A DNA stretch of 60,718 nucleotides from Gp6-AA40 sp050742535 (GTDB taxonomy: Bacteria > Acidobacteriota > Vicinamibacteria > Vicinamibacterales > UBA2999), in assembly GCA_050742535.1 (NCBI GenBank), contig JBOGIQ010000004.1, positions 1 through 60,718 of the forward strand. The letters are read 5' to 3'. This document shows, one piece after another, positions 18,906-27,403 of the stretch (the first letter of the stretch is position 1; every line of letters starts with the position of its first letter). Position numbers and translations under genes: made by a program. The notes beneath the pieces are model-generated. The model had not been told where the DNA came from and did not search any database. It was given only the letters and a program-made list of their open reading frames with translations.

Positions 18906-19143
18906 CGACCTCGTCGGCGTTTTCCACGGTGCAGAGGCGATCGAGCTGAGCGATGACTTTTACCAACGCCTGTTCGACATCATGAATCGCCCGTTCCGAA
19001 TAGAACTCGCGCTGCGCTTCGAGGCGCTGCTGGCGCTTCACGAACTCTTCACGATAGAAGTTCGATACGGAATGAATGACGGGCTCGCAGGGCGGGCGTG
19101 AATCTGTCAGGAAGCGGGATAAGCGGTTCCGCGACGCAGCCAT
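18832..19143 (-). CDS. Hypothetical small helical protein
   Basis: A 103-residue protein not recognised by family. It is predicted to be mostly helical, with a charged central segment FVKRQQRLEAQREFYSERAI and a coiled-coil-like VEQALVKVIAQLDRL. It is likely real: it has the best promoter on this strand (TTGACA/TAGACT, 18-base spacing), a clean ATG and a position directly before glycerate kinase, whose start it overlaps. Confidence 0.6.
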   Translation of the reverse strand: MAASRNRLSRFLTDSRPPCEPVIHSVSNFYREEFVKRQQRLEAQREFYSERAIHDVEQALVKVIAQLDRLCTVENADEVVGKLLRQFDVVTGLSAWTDPRHIN

Positions 19144-19157
19144 TACCTGAATGCTCC

Positions 19158-19187
19158 AGTCTAGCTACCGTGCTGAGCCGCTGTCAA
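19158..19187 (-). promoter_or_regulatory. Promoter of the 18832-19143 gene / glycerate kinase / rnr run
   Basis: On the minus strand a perfect TTGACA (19187-19182), an 18-base spacer and TAGACT (19163-19158) lie 14 bases before the ATG at 19143. The leader would be about 7 bases. The spacing equals that of the groES promoter. Confidence 0.75.
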
Positions 19188-19252
19188 CGCAGCCCCGCCC
19201 GAGCGGGAAGGACGTCCCTGGTCTGGTCCGAAAGTGCCATTCGCCTTCGGCG

Positions 19253-20140
19253 TCATCCCGCGTGGCGGGCCGCGGCAAATCCGCCGGCACTTCCCACGAT
19301 CATCCCGCCGGCCAGCAGGTAGCCGACGAACCGCAGCGGCAGAAACTCGATGGTTCCGCCGGCGAGAATTGCCCGGATCTCCGTCTCCCACCACGACACG
19401 GTGACGGCAAATCCGGCCCCGAGCAGCAGCAGCGCGACGACCGCTCCGATGCCGCCCTGCAGCAACCCTTCGGCGACGAATGGCCCACGGATGAACGTCA
19501 GCGGCGCACCGACGAGCTCCATGATTTCGATCTCGTCGCGGCGCGCATGCAGTCCGAGGCGAACGACCGTTGCCACCGTGACGGCTGCGGCCACGGCCAT
19601 CAGCAGCGCCAGGGCGAGACCAGCCCCGCGTACAGTTCTCAGCGTCCCGGCAACGCGGCCCAGCCACTCGCTGTCGTATCCCACGTCGGCGACGCCTGCC
19701 GCCGCGCCCAGCTGTTTCACGACCGCAGCGGCGCGGCCGTCGGCCTCTGCCTCAGGTCGCAGCCGGACTTCGACGGACGCGGGAAACGGGTTGTCGCTGA
19801 AGTTCGCGGCCAGCGCCGCGAGGTCCGTGAACTCCCGGCGGAAGCGCGTCAACGCCTCGGCCTTCGACACGTACTCGCGAGCGGCGCCGACTCCGCTCTG
19901 ATCGATGATCGCTTCGATGGCGCCGCGTTCCTCCGACGTCGCGTCGTCGCGCAGGTAGACGGAGAATTCGGCCGCCGCCGACCAGCGCGCGAGCAGGCGC
20001 TCGCCGTTCCACGTGATCAGCAGGAGCGCGCCGAGCACGATCATCGCCAGCGAGATCGCCAGTACGGCGAACGCGCCGGATCCGCCGCTGCGCCGAACGC
20101 CGGCCCACGCGAGCCGGAACGAATACGCGAGCGCCCTCAT
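19253..20140 (-). CDS. ftsX: Cell division protein FtsX
   Basis: The membrane partner of FtsE (295 aa). FtsEX couples ATP hydrolysis to activation of peptidoglycan hydrolases at the septum. It has a cytoplasmic start, helix 1 (AFAVLAISLAMIVLGALLLI, about 23-43), an extracytoplasmic loop with EFSVYLRDDATSEERGAI, then three helices from about 170 with VRLGLHARRDEIEIMELVGA between them. The ATG overlaps the ftsE stop by 4 bases. Confidence 0.92.
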   Translation of the reverse strand: MRALAYSFRLAWAGVRRSGGSGAFAVLAISLAMIVLGALLLITWNGERLLARWSAAAEFSVYLRDDATSEERGAIEAIIDQSGVGAAREYVSKAEALTRFRREFTDLAALAANFSDNPFPASVEVRLRPEAEADGRAAAVVKQLGAAAGVADVGYDSEWLGRVAGTLRTVRGAGLALALLMAVAAAVTVATVVRLGLHARRDEIEIMELVGAPLTFIRGPFVAEGLLQGGIGAVVALLLLGAGFAVTVSWWETEIRAILAGGTIEFLPLRFVGYLLAGGMIVGSAGGFAAARHAG

Positions 20141-20796
20141 GCCATTTCAACCACGCGGCCCTGATCGAGCGTGACGGTGCGCCGCCCGACGAGGCGGATC
20201 AGCTCGCGATCGTGCGTCGCCACCAGCACGGTCGTGCCGCCGGCGTTGACCTCGCGCAGCAGGTTCATGATTTCCAGCGACAAGTCCGGATCGAGGTTCC
20301 CCGTCGGTTCGTCGGCCAGCACGAGGCTCGGGCCGTTGACGAGTGCGCGGGCGATGGCCACGCGCTGCTGCTCGCCGCCGGACAGATCCGATGGATAGGC
20401 GCTCAGCCGGTGCTGCAGCCCGACCCACTTCAGCACCTGAAATGCGCGGCGCCGCTGCTGTGACGCGGACGTCCCCATCACCTCGGGGACGAACGAGACG
20501 TTCTCGACCACGGTGCGCGTTGGAATCAGCTTGAAGTCCTGGAAGATGAACCCGATGCTCCGCCGGTACTCCTGCACTTCGCGACGCTTCAGGCTTGCCA
20601 GGTTCTGCCCGCTGACGACCAGATCGCCGGACGTCGGCCGCTCCTGCATCAGCAGCAGACGAAGCAGGGTGGACTTGCCCGCGCCGCTCGGTCCCGTCAG
20701 GAACACGAACTCGCCCTGTGCAACCGTCAGCGACAGGTCGTGCAGCGCGTACAGACCGCGGCTGTACATCTTCGAGAGGTGTCGCGTCTCTATCAC
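20137..20796 (-). CDS. ftsE: Cell division ATP-binding protein FtsE
   Basis: A 219-residue ABC ATPase. Walker A is GPSGAGKST (36-44), the signature is LSGGEQQRVAIARAL, Walker B is LVLADEPTGNLD and the switch is VLVATHDREL. The opening MIETRHLSKMYSRGLYALHD is typical of FtsE. It overlaps ftsX by ATGA. Confidence 0.95.
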   Translation of the reverse strand: MIETRHLSKMYSRGLYALHDLSLTVAQGEFVFLTGPSGAGKSTLLRLLLMQERPTSGDLVVSGQNLASLKRREVQEYRRSIGFIFQDFKLIPTRTVVENVSFVPEVMGTSASQQRRRAFQVLKWVGLQHRLSAYPSDLSGGEQQRVAIARALVNGPSLVLADEPTGNLDPDLSLEIMNLLREVNAGGTTVLVATHDRELIRLVGRRTVTLDQGRVVEMA

Positions 20797-20869
20797 CCGC
20801 TATGCACCCGGGGCGGCCGAAGGCCTATTCACTTGAAGCTGGAGGAACCGATTATAACTGCTCGGAGGA

Positions 20870-20907
20870 CGGATAGGTAGCCTGGGTTGCCTGAGTAGCC
20901 TGGGTAA
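20870..20907. repeat. CCTGGGTTGC-family repeat after gatB
   Basis: Varied 10-base words (GTAGCCTGGGTTGCCTGAGT and TAGCCTGGGTAAC) sit directly against the gatB stop at 20908. The same word family occurs at 25491-25580, 49593-49656 and 56941-56985. Confidence 0.7.
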
Positions 20908-22350
20908 CTAACTGCCGAGCGCTTTCTTCAGCAGCTCGTTCGCGAGCTTCGGGTTTGCCTTGCCCTTGCTGCCCTTCATGACCTGGCCGACGAGAAACCC
21001 GAACGTCTGCATCTTCCCGGCCCGATACTGCGCCACCGCATCGGCATTGGCGGCGATGACGCCGCGGATGATGTCCGTGAGCGCCGACTCGTCGCCGATC
21101 TGCGCGAGGCCTTCGGTGCGAACGATCTCGTCGGCCGAGCGGCCGGAGTCGTACATCCGCGCAAACACGTCCTTGCCAATCGAACTGCTGATGGTCCCCT
21201 TGTCGATCAGCATGACGAGACCCGCCAGACGGTCCGCGGTCAACGGCTGGTCGCCGATGTCCTGGCCCCGCTCCTTCATCGTCCGCAGCAGCTCGCCCAT
21301 CACCCAGTTGCTGGCGGCCTTGGCGTTTCCGGCCGCGGCGGCGACGGCTTCGAAGTAGTCCGCGAGGCCAGCCGACCCCGTCAGCACGCCAGCGTCGTAC
21401 TCGGGTATGGCGTACTGCTCCACAAAGCGCTGGCGCCGCGCCGCGGGGAGCTCCGGCATGGAGGCCTTGACGCGCGCGACGCGCGCCTCGTCCACCAGCA
21501 GCGGGAGCAGGTCCGGTTCCGGGAAATAGCGGTAGTCGTGCGCCTCTTCCTTGCTGCGCATCGAGTGCGTTCGGCCGGAACCCGAGTCGAAGAGACGCGT
21601 TTCCTGCACGACGCGGCCGCCGCTCTCGAGCAGATCGATCTGCCGTCCGATTTCGTATTCGAGCGCCTTCTCGACGTAGCGGAACGAGTTGACGTTCTTC
21701 ACTTCGGCTTTGGTGCCGAACCTCGCCTGGCCGCGCGGGCGCACCGACACGTTCGCGTCGCAGCGCAGGCTGCCTTCCTCCATGTTTCCGTCGTTCACAC
21801 CGAGCCAGACGAGGATGTCGCGCAGGCGCGAGAAGAACTCCGCCGCGTCCGCGGCGGATCGCAGGTCGGGCTCGGAGACGATCTCGATCAGCGGGACGCC
21901 GCTGCGGTTGTAGTCGACATACGTGCGGTGATCGGAGTCGGGGAACCCTTCGTGCAACGACTTCCCTGCATCCTCCTCCATGTGGATGCGCGTCAGGCCG
22001 ATCCATTTCGTCTCGCCGTCAACGGTGATCTCGAGTCCGCCGCCGAGAGCCAGCGGCCGCTCGTACTGCGAAATCTGATAGCCCTTCGGCAGGTCCGGAT
22101 AGAAGTAGTTCTTGCGGGCAAAGATCGACTCGGGCTGAACGGTGCAGCCGAGCGCGAGCGCGGCCTTAATCGCGAAATCAACGGCCTGGCGGTTCAGCAC
22201 CGGAAGAGCCCCGGGCAGACCGAGGCACACCGGACACACCTGGGAATTCGGCGCAGCACCGAACGCGGTGCTGCAGCCACAGAAAATCTTCGTGCGGGTC
22301 TGAAGCTGGGCGTGGATTTCGAGGCCGATGACCGGCTCGTAGTCGTTCAC
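20908..22350 (-). CDS. gatB: Asp-tRNA(Asn)/Glu-tRNA(Gln) amidotransferase subunit B
   Basis: GatB (480 aa) phosphorylates and amidates misacylated Glu-tRNAGln or Asp-tRNAAsn together with GatA and GatC. It begins YEPVIGLEIHAQLQTRTKIF and has the zinc-site cysteines in FCGCS and VCPVCLGLPG, the Mg/ATP region YFYPDLPKGYQISQYERPL, the EEDAGKS motif and the C-terminal tail domain (GSKGKANPKLANELLKKAL). The start is GTG at 22350. gatA and gatC are not adjacent. Confidence 0.97.
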   Translation of the reverse strand: MNDYEPVIGLEIHAQLQTRTKIFCGCSTAFGAAPNSQVCPVCLGLPGALPVLNRQAVDFAIKAALALGCTVQPESIFARKNYFYPDLPKGYQISQYERPLALGGGLEITVDGETKWIGLTRIHMEEDAGKSLHEGFPDSDHRTYVDYNRSGVPLIEIVSEPDLRSAADAAEFFSRLRDILVWLGVNDGNMEEGSLRCDANVSVRPRGQARFGTKAEVKNVNSFRYVEKALEYEIGRQIDLLESGGRVVQETRLFDSGSGRTHSMRSKEEAHDYRYFPEPDLLPLLVDEARVARVKASMPELPAARRQRFVEQYAIPEYDAGVLTGSAGLADYFEAVAAAAGNAKAASNWVMGELLRTMKERGQDIGDQPLTADRLAGLVMLIDKGTISSSIGKDVFARMYDSGRSADEIVRTEGLAQIGDESALTDIIRGVIAANADAVAQYRAGKMQTFGFLVGQVMKGSKGKANPKLANELLKKALGS

Positions 22351-22372
22351 TCTTCCAGGTTCTCCCTTCTCA

Positions 22373-22480
22373 GTTCGTGTTCATGTTCGGTTCTGAGTTC
22401 GGGTTCTCTGTTCCTGGCTCAGCGTCGAGCGTGGCGCCCGCACTGAACGAAGCACACGGAACCGAACGCCGAACACGAAC
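22373..22480. repeat. GTTCGTGTTC inverted word tract between pckA and gatB
   Basis: GTTCGTGTTCATGTTCGGTTC at 22373-22393 is answered by GAACCGAAC and GAACACGAAC at 22459-22480, giving two perfect arms of 9 and 10 bp around a short mismatch. Further TTCGG/TTCTG words fill the gap. It lies between the pckA stop and the gatB start on the minus strand. Confidence 0.68.
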
Positions 22481-22516
22481 CGAGAGGCGAGCACGCGGAA
22501 GCGTGAACTGCGGTCG

Positions 22517-24115
22517 TCAGGCCCGCGGTCCCGCGTCTTTCACGGCCGCGGGCACATCCTTGTCGAACGTCTTGAAGTTCTCCGCGAACATCGCGGCCAG
22601 CTTCTTCGCCTGCGCGTCGTACTCGGCGGCGTCGGGCCAGGTCCCCCGCGGATCGAGCACTTCATCCGGCACGCCCGGGCAGGTCGCCGGCACGTCGACG
22701 TTGAATACCGGATGACGCGTGTACTGGACGTTGTCGAGCAGTCCCGTCAACGCGGCGGTGATCATCGCCCGTGTGTGCGCGATCTTCATCCGGCTGCCGA
22801 CGCCGTATGGACCACCCGTCCATCCCGTGTTGACCAGCCACACGCGCGACTGGTGCTTGGCGATCTTCTCGCCGAGCATCCGCGCGTACACGTTCGGATT
22901 GAGCGGCAGAAACGGCGCGCCGAAACAGGTGCTGAACGTCGCCTTCGGCTCCGTCACCCCCTTCTCCGTTCCCGCCACGCGCGCGGTGTAACCGGACAGG
23001 AAGTGGTACATCGCTCCATCAGGCGTCAGCCGTGCGATTGGCGGCAGCACGCCATAGGCGTCGGCGGTGAGCATGACGACGTTGCTCGGATGCCCGGCGC
23101 GGCCGGACAGCTCGGCGTTGTTGATGAAGGTGATTGGATACGAGCCGCGGGTGTTTTCGGTGAGGGAGGCGTCGTCGAGATCGAGCGTCCGTGTATCGGG
23201 ATCGATGACCACGTTCTCGAGGATGGTGCCGAAGCGTTTTGTCGTCGCGTAGATCTGGGGCTCCGCTTCGGCTGACAACTTTATGACCTTCGCATAACAG
23301 CCGCCCTCGAAGTTGAAGACGCCCGTATCGCTCCAGCCGTGCTCGTCGTCGCCGATCAGCCGCCGGCGTGGATCGCTCGACAGCGTCGTCTTGCCCGTGC
23401 CCGACAGGCCGAAGAAGAGCGCCGTATCGCCCTCGTCGCCGACGTTCGCCGAACAGTGCATCGGCATCACGCCCTGCAGCGGCAGCGTGTAATTGAGGAT
23501 CGTGAAAATCGACTTCTTGATCTCGCCGGCGTAGTGCGTGCCGCCGATCAGCACCAGCTTGCGGCCGAAGTGGACGAGGATGAACACCTCTGAGCGCGTG
23601 CCGTGGCGCGCGGGATCCGCCTTGAACTTCGGAAAATCGATGACCGTGAACTCCGGGCGATGCGTCGCCCGCTTCGTCGGGTCGTCTTCCGGAAGAAACA
23701 TGTTCCGCGCGAACAGGTTGTGCCAGGCGAACTCGTTCACCACGCGGATCGGCATGCGGTACTTCGGGTCGGTCCCGCCCCAGGCGTCGAGGACGAAGAG
23801 CTCCTTGTCCTGGGCGTAGGCCATCATGTCGCGGTGAACCAGATCGAACTTGGCTTCATCGATCGGCTTGTTCACGGCACCCCAATGGACGTGCTGTTCG
23901 CTCTGGGGTTCGCGGACGACAAACTTGTCATTCGGTGAGCGGCCGGTGTGCTGGCCTGTCCGGGCCACGAGCGGCCCCTCCGCCGCCATCTGCCCCTCGC
24001 CGCGGCACATCGCCTGCTCATACAGCGCCGCGGGGCTGAGGTTCCAGTGGATGTGGCCGGCGCGGACGATGCCAAGGGCCTCCAGCCCGTGCGCCCGCTC
24101 AACCTGTATGGTCAT
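22517..24115 (-). CDS. pckA: Phosphoenolpyruvate carboxykinase (ATP)
   Basis: The 532-residue ATP-dependent PEPCK, converting oxaloacetate to PEP in gluconeogenesis. It has the family N-terminus with ARTGQHTGRSPNDKFVVRE, LIGGTHYAGEIKKSIFTILN, the kinase P-loop FGLSGTGKTTLSSDPRR, DDEHGW and the closing NTGWTGGPYGVGSRMKIAHT. The ATG at 24115 has AGAG in front. It is divergent from an ECF sigma gene. Confidence 0.97.
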   Translation of the reverse strand: MTIQVERAHGLEALGIVRAGHIHWNLSPAALYEQAMCRGEGQMAAEGPLVARTGQHTGRSPNDKFVVREPQSEQHVHWGAVNKPIDEAKFDLVHRDMMAYAQDKELFVLDAWGGTDPKYRMPIRVVNEFAWHNLFARNMFLPEDDPTKRATHRPEFTVIDFPKFKADPARHGTRSEVFILVHFGRKLVLIGGTHYAGEIKKSIFTILNYTLPLQGVMPMHCSANVGDEGDTALFFGLSGTGKTTLSSDPRRRLIGDDEHGWSDTGVFNFEGGCYAKVIKLSAEAEPQIYATTKRFGTILENVVIDPDTRTLDLDDASLTENTRGSYPITFINNAELSGRAGHPSNVVMLTADAYGVLPPIARLTPDGAMYHFLSGYTARVAGTEKGVTEPKATFSTCFGAPFLPLNPNVYARMLGEKIAKHQSRVWLVNTGWTGGPYGVGSRMKIAHTRAMITAALTGLLDNVQYTRHPVFNVDVPATCPGVPDEVLDPRGTWPDAAEYDAQAKKLAAMFAENFKTFDKDVPAAVKDAGPRA

Positions 24116-24203
24116 CTCTGCTTGACTCCTGGGCGCGCATCCCGGCGGCCCAAAAGCGGCCCACCGATCGCGGCCGCGGTGTTTCTATGCGAAGAAAGCG
24201 CCG

Positions 24204-24232
24204 ATCGTACCGTATATTGTTGAATCAGTAAA
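24204..24232 (-). promoter_or_regulatory. Probable pckA promoter
   Basis: On the minus strand TTTACT (24232-24227), a 17-base spacer and TACGAT (24209-24204) give a plausible vegetative promoter about 88 bases before pckA. The plus strand here also has TATATT (24213-24218), which could serve the divergent sigma-factor gene. Confidence 0.5.
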
Positions 24233-24261
24233 CGTTCCGGGACGGCGGCCCGTAATCACCG

Positions 24262-24915
24262 ATGAGAACCCAGGCGCGCAGCGCCGCGACGCTCGGCTCC
24301 CCCGCTCAGACGGCACGCGTCCGCAGAGATTCGGACGTTGCCGCGGCCGTCAAGGCGTTGGTCCTCGCCGGCGACCGCGAGGCCGCGCGCGAGAAATTCT
24401 CGGATCTCGTCGCGACGCAGCAGCGACGCGCGGTCCGGATCGCGTACCACTACCTCCGCGATGCGTACGACGCGGATGAAGCGGTGCAGGACGCATTCGT
24501 GAAGGTGTTCACCCACATCACGACGTACCGGGAGGACCTCCCCTTCGAAGTCTGGTTCACCCGCATCCTCGTGAACGCGTGTCTCGACATCGGCAAGGCG
24601 CGCACGCGGCGCCTGCGGTGGGTGATGCCGGCGGCCGCTCCGTACGACTCGAGCGTCCCGGATCCCGTCGCGCCGCAGCCGGGTCCCGAAGCGCGGCTCA
24701 TGTCGAGCGAACGTGCGCGGCAGATTGCCGCGGCGATTGAGCAGCTGCCCGACAGGCAGCGCGCGGTGTTTACGCTCTGCCACATCGCCGAGCAGAGCAC
24801 GAGCGAGGTGAGCGCCGCGCTCGGCGTCAGCGAAGCGACGGTTCGCGTGCACCTGTTCCGCGCTATCCGCCGCCTGCGCAAGATCCTCGCCTCGCCGGCG
24901 CGTGAGGTTGCATGA
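24262..24915 (+). CDS. ECF-type RNA polymerase sigma factor
   Basis: A 217-residue sigma70-family ECF factor. Region 2 spans about 45-110 (YHYLRDAYDADEAVQDAFVK, VWFTRILVNACLDIGK) and region 4 about 150-210 (QLPDRQRAVFTLCHIAEQST, ALGVSEATVRVHLFRAIRRL). The ATGA overlap with the next gene, an anti-sigma-like protein, makes them a regulatory pair. The target promoters are unknown. Confidence 0.93.
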   Translation: MRTQARSAATLGSPAQTARVRRDSDVAAAVKALVLAGDREAAREKFSDLVATQQRRAVRIAYHYLRDAYDADEAVQDAFVKVFTHITTYREDLPFEVWFTRILVNACLDIGKARTRRLRWVMPAAAPYDSSVPDPVAPQPGPEARLMSSERARQIAAAIEQLPDRQRAVFTLCHIAEQSTSEVSAALGVSEATVRVHLFRAIRRLRKILASPAREVA

Positions 24916-25490
24916 ACGAGCGACACATCCCGGACGACCGCCTCATTGACCTGTGCACGGCCGCACCCGCTGCCGCCGGGGAGCAGGCGCACCTGGCCAT
25001 CTGCCTGCGCTGCGAATCACGCCGCGTCGAGATCGTCGGCATCCTCGCAGAGCTCGATGACGCCGCGACCACCGAGGCGAGCACCGTGTTCCCGGACGAC
25101 AAGCTCGAACGGCAGCACGCGCGGATCCTGCAGCGTGTCGATCACGACGGACGGCCCGGCCGCCTCGTCGCGTTCCCGGCGCATCAGCCCGCCACCACCT
25201 TTCTCAGCCCGACGCGGCCCCGTGTGCGCTGGGCGGCCGCTGTCGCCGCCGCCGCGTTCGTCGCCGGCGTGCTGACGGGCCAATGGACGCACACCTTTAC
25301 CAACCGCTTCGACGCGACGCCGGCCTTCGTCATCGCCAACGAGGGCGACCAGGAGCCGCTGCGCGCCGTTCCGACGACGTTCTCGGAAGAGGAGTTCCTC
25401 GGCCAGATCGAAGTCGCCGCGTCGCGCAACGGTCCCGCGGCCTTGCGGCCACTCGACGCCATGACACCGCGCGCCTGGGAAGTGAGATAG
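24912..25490 (+). CDS. Putative membrane anti-sigma factor
   Basis: A 192-residue protein. The N-terminal cytoplasmic part has HLAICLRC (about residues 27-34), matching the HxxxCxxC zinc-binding anti-sigma pattern. One membrane helix follows at about 98-116 (WAAAVAAAAFVAGVLTGQW), then an extracytoplasmic tail. Translational coupling to the sigma gene supports the role. The tail shows no known sensor domain. Confidence 0.72.
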   Translation: MNERHIPDDRLIDLCTAAPAAAGEQAHLAICLRCESRRVEIVGILAELDDAATTEASTVFPDDKLERQHARILQRVDHDGRPGRLVAFPAHQPATTFLSPTRPRVRWAAAVAAAAFVAGVLTGQWTHTFTNRFDATPAFVIANEGDQEPLRAVPTTFSEEEFLGQIEVAASRNGPAALRPLDAMTPRAWEVR

Positions 25491-25580
25491 GGTGGCCTGG
25501 GTAGCCTGAGTGGCCTGGGTAAATGCGCTCACCCAGCGACCTACCCAGGCAACGTAGGCAACCCAGGCAACCCGGCTACT
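25491..25580. repeat. CCTGGGTAGC tract with inverted halves
   Basis: GGTGGCCTGGGTAGCCTGAG words start at the anti-sigma stop and return as ACCCAGGCAAC words on the right (25551-25580), forming an imperfect inverted repeat around GCGCTCACCCAGCG. It is the same word family as at 20870, 49593 and 56941. Confidence 0.7.
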
Positions 25581-25597
25581 CAGCTACCATTAGCTCA

Positions 25598-26782
25598 GTG
25601 CCGCCACTGATTTTCAAAAAAGGCCTCGATCTCAAGCATGAGGTCGCGCACGTCCTCGCCGGCAGTTATGGCAGCGGACTGGTCACCACGGTCAAGGAAT
25701 CGAATTATCAGTTCGCTTCGGGGCGGCTCGTGGTGCATCTGGCGCGCGAGTTCGGCTTCTGCTACGGCGTCGATCGTGCCGTCGATTACGCGTATCAGGC
25801 ACGCCGCCGCTTCCCCGATCGCCAGGTCTTTCTCACCGGCGAAATCATCCACAACCCGCACGTCAACAACGAGCTGCGCGTGCAGGGAATCCGGTTTCTC
25901 AGCGATGCGGCCGAATCGATCGATCGCCTGACGCCGGACGACGTCGTGATCCTGCCGGCCTTCGGTACGACCGTCGAACTGCTCGAAGAGCTGGTCGGCC
26001 GCGGCTGCACGCTGGTCGACACGACGTGCGGCTCCGTCCTCAACGTCTGGAAGAACGTGAAACGGTACGCGGACGAGGGCTACACGGCCATCATCCACGG
26101 CAAGTACTGGCACGAGGAAACACGCGCCACGGCATCCCAGGCGCTCCACGCCGGCGGCGGCGCCTACCTCGTGGTGCTCGACCGCGCCGAAGCCGCGGCC
26201 GTGTGCGACTACATCCGCAGCGGCGCGAGTGCGGACGCGCTGCTGCGGCAGTTCGAGCACGCCGTCTCGCCCGGCTTCGATCCGGCCACTCATCTGCAGC
26301 GCGTCGGCTGCGCCAACCAGACGACGATGCTCAGCTCCGAGTCGCTGGCGATCGGCGAAATGTTCCGGCAGGCGATGCGGGATCGATATGGCGACGACCA
26401 GCTCCCGTCGCGATTCCGCGCCTTCGACACCATCTGCAGCGCCACGCAGGATCGGCAGGACGCGGTGATCGCGCTGCTCGCCGGACAGGCCATCGACCTG
26501 ATGGTGGTCATCGGTGGGTACAACAGCAGCAACACCTGCAATCTGGCCCGGATCTGCGCCGAGAAGCGGCCGACCTATCACATCGCCGACGCGGGCGGAC
26601 TCGAGTCGGCAGATGCTATCCGGCACAAGCCGATTGGTGGAAAACAGGAAATCACGACCACCGGGTGGCTTCCATCCGGGCCGATCGCAATCGGCCTGAC
26701 CTCCGGCGCCTCGACGCCGGACAACATCGTCGAATCGGTCATCCGGAAGCTCGACGTCCTGGTCAATGGACAGCCCTCTTAG
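25598..26782 (+). CDS. ispH: 4-hydroxy-3-methylbut-2-enyl diphosphate reductase (long, plant/cyanobacterial-like form)
   Basis: IspH/LytB (394 aa) performs the last MEP-pathway step, making IPP and DMAPP through a [4Fe-4S] cluster. Cluster cysteines are seen in EFGFCYGVDRAV, LVDTTCGSVLNVW and NSSNTCNL; IIHNPHVNNELRVQGI and HGKYWHEETRATAS are typical of the longer chloroplast/cyanobacterial-like form. GTG at 25598 is chosen because upstream codons lie in the repeat tract. TACCAT (25585-25590) only 7 bases before the start suggests a leaderless mRNA. Confidence 0.95.
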   Translation: MPPLIFKKGLDLKHEVAHVLAGSYGSGLVTTVKESNYQFASGRLVVHLAREFGFCYGVDRAVDYAYQARRRFPDRQVFLTGEIIHNPHVNNELRVQGIRFLSDAAESIDRLTPDDVVILPAFGTTVELLEELVGRGCTLVDTTCGSVLNVWKNVKRYADEGYTAIIHGKYWHEETRATASQALHAGGGAYLVVLDRAEAAAVCDYIRSGASADALLRQFEHAVSPGFDPATHLQRVGCANQTTMLSSESLAIGEMFRQAMRDRYGDDQLPSRFRAFDTICSATQDRQDAVIALLAGQAIDLMVVIGGYNSSNTCNLARICAEKRPTYHIADAGGLESADAIRHKPIGGKQEITTTGWLPSGPIAIGLTSGASTPDNIVESVIRKLDVLVNGQPS

Positions 26783-26918
26783 TTCCGACCTCCCTCCTCC
26801 TACCTCCTTTCTCCGACCTCCTTCCTCCTTTCTGCTACCTCCTGTGTTACCGTATCTGCTTGCACCTACGGCAGTAAACGGCACCAACCGGACCGTCGTA
26901 GTTCCAGCTTGTAGTCAC
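26783..26918. repeat. Polypyrimidine CCTCCTTTCT tract
   Basis: Directly after the ispH stop, about 60 bases of CCTCC/CTTTCT words (CCTCCTACCTCCTTTCTCCG and variants) run without a complementary half, then ordinary sequence leads to the next gene. No promoter was firmly seen. Confidence 0.6.
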
Positions 26919-27380
26919 ATGAAATCTTCCAGAAGACTCTTCGGAATGGCCGCGCTGGCGATCGCCATACTGGCCTCAACCTCGACGCTTCCCGCCACAC
27001 AGGGAAAGACTTCTCCCGGCACACCCGGTGGGAAGTGGTGGCTATCGGAGTACTACAAGAAGGAGCTCGGACTGACGGCGGAACAGACGCGCCGGATGGA
27101 GGAGATCTTTCAGAAGGCCCTGCCGACGCTGAAGGTGCAGAAGACCGCCCTCGATGAAGCCGAGGCGAAGTTCGAACGCCTCGTCGAACGCGGCGACGAC
27201 AACCAGGTGATGGAACAGGTCAATCTCGTCGAAGCCGCGCGCGCGGACTTGAACAAGACGCGCACGCTGATGCTGCTTGGTATGCGGAAAGTGCTGACCC
27301 GCGATCAGTGGGCCAGGTTCACCGCGCTGCACCAGGCCGCGCAGAACGCACCCGCCAAAGGACCCGAGCGCACGAAGTAA
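26919..27380 (+). CDS. Spy/CpxP-like periplasmic protein
   Basis: A 153-residue exported protein with a signal peptide (MKSSRRLFGMAALAIAILAS). It then has a helical body of the Spy/CpxP or heavy-metal-sensor type: LGLTAEQTRRMEEIFQKALP, NQVMEQVNLVEAARADLNKT and MLLGMRKVLTRDQWARFTAL. It is followed within 24 bases by the efflux genes, so it may be a periplasmic chaperone or sensor for that pump. A longer start at 26766 would cover the pyrimidine tract and is rejected. Confidence 0.78.
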   Translation: MKSSRRLFGMAALAIAILASTSTLPATQGKTSPGTPGGKWWLSEYYKKELGLTAEQTRRMEEIFQKALPTLKVQKTALDEAEAKFERLVERGDDNQVMEQVNLVEAARADLNKTRTLMLLGMRKVLTRDQWARFTALHQAAQNAPAKGPERTK

Positions 27381-27403
27381 GGACTCTCATTTTATTTACG
27401 GGC

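Noticed and set aside
20852..22006. A 384-codon minus-strand frame
   Set aside because: It lies in another frame of the same strand as gatB, is Arg-rich and has no conserved motif; gatB is certain.
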